This document shows, piece by piece, positions 1 to 8,456 of a stretch of DNA of 64,000 nucleotides. The position numbers and the translations under genes are program-made. Below the pieces are notes generated by a model. The model was not told where the DNA came from. It saw only the letters and a program-made list of their open reading frames with translations, and searched no databases. The stretch comes from Verrucomicrobiales bacterium (GTDB lineage: Bacteria; Verrucomicrobiota; Verrucomicrobiia; Verrucomicrobiales; V1-33). Where the stretch lies: NCBI GenBank assembly GCA_947460575.1, contig CANHIJ010000002.1, positions 1 to 64,000 on the forward strand, in the 5' to 3' direction. How positions within the stretch are numbered: the stretch's first letter is position 1; the number at the start of each line of letters is the position of its first letter.

Positions 1-447
1 GAGCAGAATATCAGGCGTTTTGCGGGAGGAGGTTGGGGACCCTCGGCAATTACCTGTTAGATTGCGCGCCTGAAAATGGCGCACCTTTCGCGGCAGGCGC
101 AGAAATTGCCTGGCGGACTGGGGCGGCTGCCTGGCGGACTGGGGCGGCTGGGAGCGGGGCCGACTTGCCCAAGTGAGACAGATTGCCTGGCGGGGCAGAT
201 GGTCGGGCGGTTTGCGGGAAGAGCGTGAAAGCGCGCGGAAATCGCCTGGTAGGTTGCGCGGTAGGTTGCGCGCGGCGCAGGAAGGCTCGGACATCACAAA
301 AAATGGCGCGCCGCCCTGCCCGCCCTGCCCGCCCTGCCCGCTCTGCCCGCTCTGCCCGCTCTGCCCGCTCTGCCTGCTCTGCTGGGCTGCTCGGCTGCAC
401 CTTGCGGTGCGCGGATGGCGGAGTTCAGATTCTCCCGGGAAGAAAAC
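1..447. other. Gene-free, repeat-rich segment at the left edge
   Basis: I see no credible gene here. The open frames on both strands encode only low-complexity Arg/Ala/Pro or Cys/Pro strings created by the repeats. The segment holds a 9-bp tandem array, several copies of a short motif of the form ATTGCCTGG or ATCGCCTGG followed by G-rich DNA, and the directly repeated 20-mer-like block TGCCTGGCGGACTGGGGCGG near 105-150. The stretch starting near 49 resembles the reverse complement of the palindromic repeats at the right edge of the window. The left boundary of the segment lies outside the window. Confidence 0.7.
316..378. repeat. Tandem 9-bp repeat, seven units
   Basis: Seven head-to-tail units of CTGCCCGCC or CTGCCCGCT run through this stretch. 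The last unit is degenerate (CTGCCTGCT), and a partial unit precedes the first. The array is not in a supported gene. In the spurious frames it reads as Arg-Pro-Ala or Ala-Glu-Arg repeats, which explains the apparent open frames nearby. Confidence 0.9.
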
Positions 448-1437
448 TCAGGGCTTGGGGCGGCATTTGGCTTGGTCGCCGAGGAGGTCGAGGAAGTAGT
501 CGAGGGTGGAGCGGATGCCTAAATGGAAGGGGACTTGGGGTTCCCAGCCGAGGACGGCGCGGGCTTTGTCGGCGTTGGGTTGGCGGACTTTGGGGTCGTC
601 GACGGGGAGGGGGTGGTATTGGAGGCGGGAGGGGGTGTCGACGAGGGCGAGGATGGCTTGGCCGAACTGGGTGATGGACATTTCGTGGGGGTTGCCGATG
701 TTGACGGGGAGGTGTTCGTCGCTGTGGGCGAGGCGGTAGATGCCATCGATGAGGTCGGAGACGAAGCAGAAGCTGCGGGTTTGGGAGCCGTCGCCGTGGA
801 CGGTGAGGGGTTCGCCGCGGAGGGCTTGGCCGATGAAGGCGGGGACGACGCGGCCGTCGTCGAGGCGCATGCGGGGGCCGTAGGTATTGAAGATGCGGAC
901 GATTTTGGTGTCGAGGCGGTGGTAGCGGTGATAGGCCATGGTGAGGGCCTCGGCGTAGCGCTTGGCCTCGTCGTAGACGCCGCGGGGGCCGATGGGATTG
1001 ACGTTGCCCCAATAGTCCTCGGGCTGAGGGTGGACGAGGGGGTCGCCGTAGACTTCGGAGGTGGAGGCGAGGAGGCAAGTGGCGCCCTTGGCTTTGGCGA
1101 GGCCGAGGGCGTTGTGGGTGCCGAGGGCCCCGACCTTGAGGGTGGGGATGGGCCACTTGAGGTAGTCGATGGGGCTGGCGGGGGAGGCGAAGTGGTAGAC
1201 GAAATCGACGGGGCCTTCGATGTAGAGGTAGTCGGTGACGTCCTGTTTGATGAAGCGGTAGTCGTCGCGGCCGGAGAGGTGGGCGATGTTGCGGGTGGAG
1301 CCGGTGAGGAGGTTGTCGATGCCGATGACCTGATAGCCCTCGCGGAGGAGGCGGTCGGTGAGGTGGGATCCGAGGAAGCCAGCACCGCCGGTGACGACGC
1401 AGACTTTTTTATCGCGGTAGCGGGTGGAGGAGAGCAT
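448..1437 (-). CDS. UDP-glucuronate decarboxylase (UDP-xylose synthase), SDR family
   Basis: Predicted to convert UDP-glucuronate to UDP-xylose with bound NAD, supplying a sugar nucleotide for extracellular polysaccharide. The 329-residue product begins with the nucleotide-binding signature [10 protein letters not shown] (residues 16-25). It carries the active-site stretch STSEVYGDP (about 125-132) and the catalytic Tyr155-x3-Lys159 pair in GVYDEAKR. The segment [17 protein letters not shown] is characteristic of the decarboxylase branch rather than plain 4-epimerases. I chose the ATG at 1437 because the 21 codons upstream do not resemble the family and begin within the preceding gene. It lies 43 bp after the sugar transferase gene on the same strand, so the two probably form one exopolysaccharide unit. 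Length is normal for the family. Confidence 0.9.
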   Translation of the reverse strand: MLSSTRYRDKKVCVVTGGAGFLGSHLTDRLLREGYQVIGIDNLLTGSTRNIAHLSGRDDYRFIKQDVTDYLYIEGPVDFVYHFASPASPIDYLKWPIPTLKVGALGTHNALGLAKAKGATCLLASTSEVYGDPLVHPQPEDYWGNVNPIGPRGVYDEAKRYAEALTMAYHRYHRLDTKIVRIFNTYGPRMRLDDGRVVPAFIGQALRGEPLTVHGDGSQTRSFCFVSDLIDGIYRLAHSDEHLPVNIGNPHEMSITQFGQAILALVDTPSRLQYHPLPVDDPKVRQPNADKARAVLGWEPQVPFHLGIRSTLDYFLDLLGDQAKCRPKP

Positions 1438-1480
1438 AGTCGGAGGACGCCGTAGGCGCCACGCAACGTAAGCCCAGGCA

Positions 1481-2869
1481 TCACTTGGCGCCAGAGCCAA
1501 AAAAGACCGCGGGGATGGTGCGGAAGAGGATGGTGATATCGAGCCAGAGGGACCAGTTGTCGATGTATTTGAGATCGAGTTCGACCCATTGGTCGAAGCT
1601 GGTGATGGCGTTGCGGCCGCTGATTTGCCAGAGGCAGGTGAGGCCGGGTTTGACGCTGAGGCGGCGGCGGTGGGAGACGTCGGCGATTTTTTCGATTTCG
1701 TAGACGGGGAGGGGGCGGGGGCCGACGAGGCTCATTTCGCCGCGGAGGATGTTGATGAACTGGGGGAGTTCGTCGATGGAGAGTTTGCGGAGCCACTGGC
1801 CGAAGGGGAAAATGCGGGGGTCGCGGTCAATTTTGAAGACTGGCCCGCTCATTTGGTTGAGGTCGTCGAGTTCGGCGCGGCGGGCTTCGGCGTCGAGGCT
1901 CATGGTGCGGAACTTGTACATGCGGAAGGGTTTGCCGAAGCGGCCGCTGCGCATTTGGGAAAAGAGGACGGGGCCTGGGGAGCTGAGTTTGATGCCGAGG
2001 AAGGCGAGGAGCCAGAAGGGGGAGGAAAGGAGGATTCCGAGGAGGGCGCCGAAGCGGTCGATGAGGCCTTTGGTCATGATTTCCCAGGACATTTCTGGGG
2101 TGCAGCGGAAAACCAGCATGGGGCGGTTGCCGAGGGCGTCGAAGGTGGGGCGGGCGATCGAAGTTTGGATGAAATCGGCCCACAGCCAGGCTTCGACGCC
2201 TTCCAGTTCGCAGGCCTTGACGGCTTCTTCGATGCGGCTGAAGTGCACGTGGGAGGCGGCGAAGATGACCCGCTCGACGGCTTGTGCGTGAAGGGCTTCG
2301 ACGAGGCGGCTGACCGGCTGGACCGCAATATCGATCCGCGCGATGATGTCCATTTGCTGGAGGTGGTCGGGGGGGAGGGATTGGAGGAGTCGATCGACGT
2401 CGACCTGGGGGCCGGCGAGGAGGACGCGCTCGCGGAAGCGGCCTTGTTGGATTTGGCCGCGCATCCAATTGCGCACCAGGGATTCGCGGACCAGGAGCAG
2501 GGGAATGGCTACAGCGGGGAAGAGGCCGAGGACGGCGCGGCTTTCGGTGGATTGCTTAGCAAAGGTGGCGATGACCAGGAGCAGGACCACGACGATGGCC
2601 AGGCCCTGGCACAATTGGCTGAGGGACTTGGCGACCGATTTTTGGAGGGGATTGACGTAGTAGCGGAGGCGCTCGAGGACGAGGGGGGTGAAGGGAACCA
2701 CGAGGACGAACTGCCAATAAAAGCGATCGAACTCGGGAAGCGGCAGCCAGCCAAACCAGGCGCTTCCCAAGTGGCGCAACAGATAGCCGAGCCAGAAAGA
2801 CAGGCCGACAGTTAGGCAGTCAAAGAACTGATTGAGCTTGAGGTTGAATTCCTGCTGTCGGCCGATCAT
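1481..2869 (-). CDS. Polyprenyl-phosphate sugar-1-phosphate transferase (exopolysaccharide initiating enzyme)
   Basis: Member of the bacterial sugar transferase family (WcaJ/WbaP/PssY type), which transfers a sugar-1-phosphate to undecaprenyl phosphate at the inner membrane. The 462-residue protein has hydrophobic segments in its first 130 residues, a nucleotide-fold middle domain, a re-entrant hydrophobic segment near 275-295 and a C-terminal catalytic domain. The catalytic domain shows [22 protein letters not shown] and [13 protein letters not shown], the usual signatures. It is the promoter-proximal gene of the pair with the decarboxylase and diverges from aroD across 58 bp that contain the inverted repeat GACCTG/CAGGTC (2888-2912). 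The sugar transferred cannot be read from the sequence. Confidence 0.9.
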   Translation of the reverse strand: MIGRQQEFNLKLNQFFDCLTVGLSFWLGYLLRHLGSAWFGWLPLPEFDRFYWQFVLVVPFTPLVLERLRYYVNPLQKSVAKSLSQLCQGLAIVVVLLLVIATFAKQSTESRAVLGLFPAVAIPLLLVRESLVRNWMRGQIQQGRFRERVLLAGPQVDVDRLLQSLPPDHLQQMDIIARIDIAVQPVSRLVEALHAQAVERVIFAASHVHFSRIEEAVKACELEGVEAWLWADFIQTSIARPTFDALGNRPMLVFRCTPEMSWEIMTKGLIDRFGALLGILLSSPFWLLAFLGIKLSSPGPVLFSQMRSGRFGKPFRMYKFRTMSLDAEARRAELDDLNQMSGPVFKIDRDPRIFPFGQWLRKLSIDELPQFINILRGEMSLVGPRPLPVYEIEKIADVSHRRRLSVKPGLTCLWQISGRNAITSFDQWVELDLKYIDNWSLWLDITILFRTIPAVFFGSGAK

Positions 2870-2927
2870 AAGTTTAAAATAGTCACTGACCTGACTGTGG
2901 CTTGTCCAGGTCGGCCGTTAATAGCAA

Positions 2928-3632
2928 ATGAATAGATCTAAAACCGACCAAGAATCAAGCATTCTCCGCGCGGGGCAAGTGGTGGGCAGCTTAGTGGATG
3001 CCGTCAAGTGGGGTCGGGCGGGGGCGGCCGCGGTGGGGGAACAGTGCGACATTGTGGAATTTAGGGTAGAGGCCTTAGGCGGCCAGATGGGTGCGGTGGC
3101 GGAGGCGATGGCGGCCTGTCCGCTGCCCGTGCTGCTCACGGTGCGGGCGGAGGAGGAGGGCGGCCTGGCAGCGCTGGACGGGGCGGCGCGGCGCGCCATT
3201 TTTGCGGCGCTATTGCCGCAGGCGGCGCTGGTGGACGTGGAATTGGCGCATTTTGGGACCCTATCCAGCGTGGTGGCGGAGGCGCGGGAGCGGGGGATTC
3301 CGGTGGTGGCATCGTTCCATGATTTTGCGGGGACGGCGTCGCTCGCGGCGCTGGAGTCGCTGGTGGGGCGGGCCCAAGAGGCGGGGGCCGCGGCGGTGAA
3401 ATTCGCTACTTTCTTGCGGGGAAGTGGCGACTTGGCGGTGCTGGCAGCGCTGCAGGAATCGGCCCCCCTGCCCCTGGCGACCATGGGGATGGGGCCACTG
3501 GGGCGGGTTTCCCGGCTGCTCCTGGCCAGTTTGGGTTCGGTGTTAAACTACGGGTATTTGGACCAGCCCACGGTGGCGGGTCAATGGTCGGCGCCGCGCC
3601 TGCGGGAACTGCTCAGGGAATTGAGTCCCTGA
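2928..3632 (+). CDS. aroD: Type I 3-dehydroquinate dehydratase
   Basis: Catalyses dehydration of 3-dehydroquinate to 3-dehydroshikimate in the shikimate pathway through a Schiff base. The 234-residue product keeps the family landmarks: Glu44 and Arg46 in the substrate-binding strand (VEFRVE), the catalytic histidine His131 in ASFHDF, and the Schiff-base lysine Lys158 in AAVKFATF. A glycine-rich MGMGPLGRVSR stretch near 186-196 fits the phosphate-side loop of the barrel. Length is typical of the stand-alone enzyme. No clear ribosome binding site precedes the ATG. Its last 20 bases overlap the 3' end of the convergent menC-menE gene. No other shikimate gene is nearby. Confidence 0.88.
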   Translation: MNRSKTDQESSILRAGQVVGSLVDAVKWGRAGAAAVGEQCDIVEFRVEALGGQMGAVAEAMAACPLPVLLTVRAEEEGGLAALDGAARRAIFAALLPQAALVDVELAHFGTLSSVVAEARERGIPVVASFHDFAGTASLAALESLVGRAQEAGAAAVKFATFLRGSGDLAVLAALQESAPLPLATMGMGPLGRVSRLLLASLGSVLNYGYLDQPTVAGQWSAPRLRELLRELSP

Positions 3633-5646
3633 GGAGCGCGGCCAAAGCTGAGTATTGGATCTTGCCGAGGGGGGATCGGGGCAAGGCCGGGACTTCCTGG
3701 GCGCGATGCACGGAGGCAAACGGGGGGGCGACGGCGGCCAGGCGGGCGAGGGCTGGAGCGGCAGGTCCGGCGGCGGGCTCGGCCAGCAGGACGAGTTCGG
3801 CGCCGAGTCGGGGATGCGGGCGCGCCACCAGGGCGAAGCGGCCTGCGGCGAGGCCGAGGGCGGCGAGTTGTTGCTCCAGGGCGTCGAGATTGACCAATTC
3901 TCCGCGCACCTTCACGGCGCGGTCGGCCCGATGGGCAAAGCGCAGGGTGCGGCCTGCCAGGGTCACCTGATCGGAGCTGCGCCACCAGCCATCGGGGTCG
4001 GCGAGAGGCTGGAAGAGCCAAGTGCCGCCGGTCCAGAGGTAGCGCCCTGTGGCCAAGGCCGGGCCGCGCAGTTCGAGCAATCCCAGACCATCCGGCAGGG
4101 GGGGATCTGCGGAGTCCGGCTGCACGCGGGCTTCCCAAGGGGGGAGCAACTCCAGCGGCGCCGGGCCTTGGGAAGAGGCTAGAGCGGCGGTGGCCACTTG
4201 GGAGGCGGCCTCGCTGGACCCGTAGCTGCCGAGGATCGGCCAGCCGAGGCGCCGGGCAGCCGCGGCCGCGGCCTCGTCGAGGGCCCCGCCGCCAACCACC
4301 ACCGCGCGCAGGGATTCGGGGGCCGCCGCGCCGAGTTGCAGGAGGTCGGCCAATTGGGTCGGCACCAGGGAAAGCAGGGTTGCGCCCTCTGCCCGGGCCC
4401 GGTGCAGCAGGCGGGCGGGGTCCCACTTGCCCTCTTCCGCGGCCACCCGGCTGCCGACGCGCGCGGCGCGCCGCTCGATTTGAAAGCCGCCGACGTGAAA
4501 TTCGGGAAGGGCGCGCAGCCAGACGTCCTCGGCGCGGGCCTGGAGCCAGGCATTGACGCTGTCGGCCGAGGCGTCCAGGGAAGCGTCAGTGTGCACCACC
4601 ACCGAGGGCTTGCCGGTGGATCCGCTGGTGGCAAATCCGATCTGCCCAGGGGCTAAGGGGGGACCGCCCTCCGGCAGGGGGGCGCGCGGGTTTTGCCACA
4701 GTCGCCCCGCCGCGGCAGGGGAAGTCCCCGCGAGGGGCACCCAGGGCAAGGCCTCGAGCAGGTCGTCAAAGCCCAGGCCGGTGCCGCCCGGGCCGCGCCA
4801 CGCTGGGCCGCGCCGCGCCAGGCGCTCGGAAAAGGCATCCGGGAGAAAAAGGCGGTGGGTTAGCAATCCCCCTAACTCCTGACCATCGCCGTAGCGCGCC
4901 GCTTCCCAGGCGGCAAAGGCCTGCCCCAGCGGGTGGTCGAGGTAGCTCGTAAAAACCACCGGCCCAGGGCGGCGCCCGGCCGATTCCAGGGCGGGCTTGA
5001 GGACCCGGACGTCGAAGCCGCCGCGCTCCGGTCCCGCGAGGCGGTCCAGGGCGAGCCGCCAGCCCGTCTGCTGCCGCAGCCACTCCCAGCGCGCGGGTTC
5101 GTAGGGCAGCGGGTCCTCCACAAAATCGACCCACTCCTTGATATCTTCGGCAGCGCGCGCGAATGCCAAAAACGTCTCTTCCTGGAGCAGTCCGTTGAAG
5201 TCCACGCGCACCCGCAGTCCGGCGGCCACGGCTTGGCGCATCTGGCCCAGCGCGGCCCGCCAATCCGGCCCGCCCTTGAGCTTCGCGGCGGTGAAGCCCT
5301 CGGCGCGCAGGGCGCCAAAATCGGCGGTGCCCGTGGCGGTGGCGTGACTGAGCGGCACTGGCGCCTGGTGCAAGAGCGAGCGGCCGTCGCGCCGGGCGGC
5401 GGCATCGGCAGCGGCGCAAGCGCGGGCCCGCTCTAACAAGGGAGTGCTCCCGCCGGAGCGGAAGGCCTGCCACTGGTCCTGGAGGGGGGCGTCTCCCAGT
5501 TCCGGCCACGGCATGACCGATCCGTAGCCTCCCGCGACGCGGATCAAGAAGCCCTCGAGGACGCGCCGGGCGGAGCGCGCATTGCCGCCCTCGGGGCCGC
5601 GCAGCTTTAACCCGTAGCGAAAGTAGGCGAGAGCGGGAGGAGTCAT
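3613..5646 (-). CDS. MenC-MenE fusion: o-succinylbenzoate synthase plus o-succinylbenzoate-CoA ligase
   Basis: A single 677-residue frame joins two consecutive steps of menaquinone synthesis. Residues 1 to about 300 are an enolase-superfamily o-succinylbenzoate synthase. It has Lys122-x-Lys124 (AAKLKGG), metal ligands Asp149 (VDFNG), Glu177 (FVEDP) and Asp201 (LALDR), and the last-strand Lys217 (RVLKPA). From about 330 onward is an ANL-family acyl-CoA ligase. It has ATSGSTGKPS (339-348), GSYGSSEA (473-480), WWRSSDQ (554-560), RADRAVKVRGE (573-583) and the catalytic Lys662 in SPLGKIQY. Both halves look catalytically intact and the frame is uninterrupted. The ATG at 5646 is preferred because the longer frame upstream is a shadow of menA. 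It lies 23 bp after menA on the same strand. Confidence 0.9.
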   Translation of the reverse strand: MTPPALAYFRYGLKLRGPEGGNARSARRVLEGFLIRVAGGYGSVMPWPELGDAPLQDQWQAFRSGGSTPLLERARACAAADAAARRDGRSLLHQAPVPLSHATATGTADFGALRAEGFTAAKLKGGPDWRAALGQMRQAVAAGLRVRVDFNGLLQEETFLAFARAAEDIKEWVDFVEDPLPYEPARWEWLRQQTGWRLALDRLAGPERGGFDVRVLKPALESAGRRPGPVVFTSYLDHPLGQAFAAWEAARYGDGQELGGLLTHRLFLPDAFSERLARRGPAWRGPGGTGLGFDDLLEALPWVPLAGTSPAAAGRLWQNPRAPLPEGGPPLAPGQIGFATSGSTGKPSVVVHTDASLDASADSVNAWLQARAEDVWLRALPEFHVGGFQIERRAARVGSRVAAEEGKWDPARLLHRARAEGATLLSLVPTQLADLLQLGAAAPESLRAVVVGGGALDEAAAAAARRLGWPILGSYGSSEAASQVATAALASSQGPAPLELLPPWEARVQPDSADPPLPDGLGLLELRGPALATGRYLWTGGTWLFQPLADPDGWWRSSDQVTLAGRTLRFAHRADRAVKVRGELVNLDALEQQLAALGLAAGRFALVARPHPRLGAELVLLAEPAAGPAAPALARLAAVAPPFASVHRAQEVPALPRSPLGKIQYSALAALLRDSIP

Positions 5647-5669
5647 CCGGCAAAAGAGTTGGGCGCGGC

Positions 5670-6548
5670 TCAGGCGGCCCGCAGCATGGACCAGGTCATG
5701 AGGGCGCTCCACCCCAGCAAGTGCAGGGCCGCTAGGGCGAGATAGCGGTTGTAGATTCGCCCGGGCGGGGAGGCGGCCACCCTGGCGGCGACCAGGGCGC
5801 CGATTCCCGCCGCCGCCAGGGTCGGACCGGTGCCCCAGCCGAAGCCCCAATGGGCCCAAGCCAAACCCAAGGCATAGGGCCCCAGGCAGCAGGCGGCGAT
5901 TTCGGCCTTGGCGAAGCGCTCCCCTAAGCGCACCGCGAGGGTCCGCTTGTGGGATCCGGCGTCTTCTTGGCGATCCCGCAGGTTGTTGATGGCGATGAGC
6001 ACGGTGCTCAGCAGGCCCACTTGGGTCCCCAGGAGGAGCGCCTCAGGCCGCCATTGGCCCGTCTGCACGAAAACCGTGCCCGCCACGGCCACCCAGCCAA
6101 AAAAGAGCAGCACAAACAATTCCCCTAGCCCGCGGTAGGCCAAGGGGAAGGGCCCCCCCGTGTAGCCGTACGTAAAAAAGAGCGAGACCAACCCAATCCC
6201 CACCACCGGGAGGCCCTGAGCCGCCACCATGGGAAGCGAAAGCAGCACTGCCAGCCCGAGCATCGCCAGCCCCGCTCCCAGCATCGCCGAGAGCGGCACC
6301 AGGCCCGCTGCCGTGGCCCGCGGGGGCCCCAGGCGCGCGGCGGTATCCGCCCCTTTGCGCGCGTCCACGGCGTCGTTAAAGTAATTCGTCGCCACCTGAA
6401 TTGCTAGAGTGCTCCCCAGGGTACAAGCCGCCAGACTCCACGAAAAGCTGCCGCTGAGCCGCCAGGCCAAGGCGGAGCCTAACACCACTGGAGCAACCGC
6501 CGCGGGCAGCGTCTTGGGGCGAGCAGCGAGCAGAAAAGCGCGGGTCAT
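5670..6548 (-). CDS. menA: 1,4-dihydroxy-2-naphthoate polyprenyltransferase
   Basis: UbiA-family integral membrane prenyltransferase that attaches the isoprenoid tail to 1,4-dihydroxy-2-naphthoate, giving demethylmenaquinone. The 292-residue product begins RAFLLAARPKTLPAAVAP, the usual start of the family. It has the first Asp-rich motif NYFNDAVDARKGAD (about 50-63) and the second, NNLRDRQEDAGSHKRT, separated by several membrane segments. I used the ATG at 6548 because residues encoded upstream are Arg-rich and unlike the family. It sits directly upstream of the menC-menE fusion, which supports the assignment. The other menaquinone genes (menF, menD, menB, menH) are not in the window. Confidence 0.92.
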   Translation of the reverse strand: MTRAFLLAARPKTLPAAVAPVVLGSALAWRLSGSFSWSLAACTLGSTLAIQVATNYFNDAVDARKGADTAARLGPPRATAAGLVPLSAMLGAGLAMLGLAVLLSLPMVAAQGLPVVGIGLVSLFFTYGYTGGPFPLAYRGLGELFVLLFFGWVAVAGTVFVQTGQWRPEALLLGTQVGLLSTVLIAINNLRDRQEDAGSHKRTLAVRLGERFAKAEIAACCLGPYALGLAWAHWGFGWGTGPTLAAAGIGALVAARVAASPPGRIYNRYLALAALHLLGWSALMTWSMLRAA

Positions 6549-6609
6549 GTTGCGACCATGGCGAACCCCAGAGCGGGCACAAGGGCGGGCGCGCCGCCTC
6601 CTAGCAAAT

Positions 6610-7767
6610 TCACCCATTGCGCCGCAGCGCCTCCGCGGTGCGCAAGCGCAGGGCGTAGCCCGCCGGAAGCGCCCCCGCCACCAAGCCCAGGCCCAGCGCG
6701 GTCAGGGCCCCCAGCAGCAGGGCCTCGCGCGGCACGGTGAGCGAGGGAAGGAGTTGCGGCACTGGATTCCCCGCCGCCAAAATGCCCCAGGAAGCGGCTA
6801 GTCCAGCCAGACCTCCTAGCAATGTAATGACACAGGACTCCGCCAATACGAGCAACAAAACGAGCCCGCCGGTGAACCCCAGGGCCTTGAGGACCCCGAT
6901 TTCCTCGGTGCGCTCGCGGACCGACTGGCTCATGGTATTGCCCGCCACCAACAAAATGGTGAAGAAAACCGCGCTGAGCACCGCCATCAAAATAGACCCG
7001 ATGTCGCCGATCTGCTGCACGAAGCCGGCCGCGAAGGCACCCTCGGGCTCGGCCTTGGTTTCGTAGGGTGAATTGGCGAATTCGCGGTCGATCTGCGCCG
7101 CCACGGCGTCGGCTCCCGCGGCGGGGTCGGCGCGGACGATGTACCACCCCACCGCCCCCTTGCCGCGGGGGCGGGCTTCGTCGAAATAGTCGTAGCGAAA
7201 ATACATGCCGCTGGTATCGGCCCCCTTTTTAGTGGTGTCGAAAATGCCGCAGATTTCAAAATCCCAAGCGGGCTGGGCGGCGGGCTGACCATAAATAGGC
7301 GAAGTAAGGGGAATGCGGTCGCCTACTTTCCAATGAAATCTATCAGCGAGAGACCGACCGATCACGGCGCCGCGGCGGGTTTGCCGCCAGTGGTCCTGCT
7401 GGGCGGGCGGAAGGGTGAACTCTGGGTAGAGGGCCAGGAAGCGGTCGCCCTCGACCGCGAAGTTGGGGAACATATTTTTAGGGTCCTGGTAAATGCCTCC
7501 GAACCAGGTCATGTGGGTGACCTGGCGCACCCCCGGGAGCAGGGCCAGGCGGGAGCCGTAGCTGAGCGGCAGGCTCTCGATGAGGGAAACCTTGTGCCGG
7601 ACGATCAGGCGGTCGGCATCGGCTAGTTTGACTCCCGCGGTGAAGGCTTCGCGGATGGCGCAGAGGAAGCCGAAGAGGAGAAAGGCCACGAAAATCGAGA
7701 GCACCGTGAGCACCGAGCGCAGCTGGCGCCGCCGCAGGTTGCTCCAAATCAAACCCAGGTATTTCAT
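6610..7767 (-). CDS. ABC transporter permease, MacB/FtsX type
   Basis: A 385-residue inner membrane permease with one N-terminal transmembrane helix (about 15-40), a large extracytoplasmic domain of the MacB_PCD kind, and three C-terminal helices (about 260-370). The stretch SQSVRERTEEIGVLKALGF is typical of the FtsX permease family. The start at 7767 overlaps the stop of the ATPase gene in the order ATGA, so the 146 codons of open frame further upstream are a shadow. With the ATPase and the HlyD-like adaptor it forms a three-gene system expected to export a peptide, lipid or small molecule. The substrate cannot be read from the sequence, and no TolC-like partner is present here. Confidence 0.9.
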   Translation of the reverse strand: MKYLGLIWSNLRRRQLRSVLTVLSIFVAFLLFGFLCAIREAFTAGVKLADADRLIVRHKVSLIESLPLSYGSRLALLPGVRQVTHMTWFGGIYQDPKNMFPNFAVEGDRFLALYPEFTLPPAQQDHWRQTRRGAVIGRSLADRFHWKVGDRIPLTSPIYGQPAAQPAWDFEICGIFDTTKKGADTSGMYFRYDYFDEARPRGKGAVGWYIVRADPAAGADAVAAQIDREFANSPYETKAEPEGAFAAGFVQQIGDIGSILMAVLSAVFFTILLVAGNTMSQSVRERTEEIGVLKALGFTGGLVLLLVLAESCVITLLGGLAGLAASWGILAAGNPVPQLLPSLTVPREALLLGALTALGLGLVAGALPAGYALRLRTAEALRRNG

Positions 7768-8456
7768 GTCGGCTGGTCGGAGACGAGCTGCCCCTTCTCG
7801 AGGTGCACCGTGCGGCTGGCCCTGGCGCTGGCGTAAGGGTCGTGAGTGACCATGATGATGGTCTTGCCCTGCTCCTGGTTGAGGGTCTGCAGCAGGGTGA
7901 GAATTTCGTCGCCAGACTTGCGGTCGAGGTCGCCAGTGGGTTCGTCGCAGAGCAGCAAGGTGGGATCGGAGGCGATGGCGCGGGCAATGCCGACGCGCTG
8001 CTGCTCGCCGCCGGAGAGGGTGCGGGGGTAGTGCTGGAGGCGGTGGCTCAGCCCCACCACCGCGAGGGCGTTGCGGGCGTGCTGGCGCCGCTCGCTCTTG
8101 GAAAGCCCCGTGAGCAGCAGGGGCAACTCCACGTTGCGCTCCGCGGTGAGGACCGGCATCAAGTTGTAAAACTGAAACACAAAGCCCACGTGGCGGGCCC
8201 GCCACGCCGCTAGGGCGCGCTCCGAGAGCTGATCAATGCGCTCGCCCTCCACTTCCACCGCGCCCTGGGTGGGGCGGTCCAGCCCGCCAATCAAGTTGAG
8301 CAAGGTCGACTTCCCCGATCCCGACGGCCCCATCAGCGCGAGGAACTCGCCCGGCGCCACTGCGAGGTCCAGCCCGGACAGCACTTTGATATCTTCCGAC
8401 CCGCGGTGGAAGATTTTGCTCACATCGCTAATGCGGACCAGCGGGGCGGCACTCAT
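7764..8456 (-). CDS. ABC transporter ATP-binding protein, LolD/MacB type
   Basis: A 230-residue ATPase that energises the adjoining permease. It shows Walker A GPSGSGKST (43-51), the Q-loop FVFQFYNLMP, the signature LSGGEQQR, Walker B LLLCDEPTGDLD and the H-loop MVTHD. The protein is a single nucleotide-binding domain, unlike Escherichia coli MacB where ATPase and permease are fused. Both ends overlap neighbours by four bases (ATGA), with the adaptor gene upstream and the permease gene downstream, so translation of the three is probably coupled. Confidence 0.93.
   Translation of the reverse strand: MSAAPLVRISDVSKIFHRGSEDIKVLSGLDLAVAPGEFLALMGPSGSGKSTLLNLIGGLDRPTQGAVEVEGERIDQLSERALAAWRARHVGFVFQFYNLMPVLTAERNVELPLLLTGLSKSERRQHARNALAVVGLSHRLQHYPRTLSGGEQQRVGIARAIASDPTLLLCDEPTGDLDRKSGDEILTLLQTLNQEQGKTIIMVTHDPYASARASRTVHLEKGQLVSDQPT

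Noticed and set aside
523-2815. Long plus-strand frames opposite the decarboxylase and sugar transferase genes
   Set aside because: Products are Asp/Glu/Gly/Val-rich without motifs, and the minus-strand genes have unambiguous family signatures.
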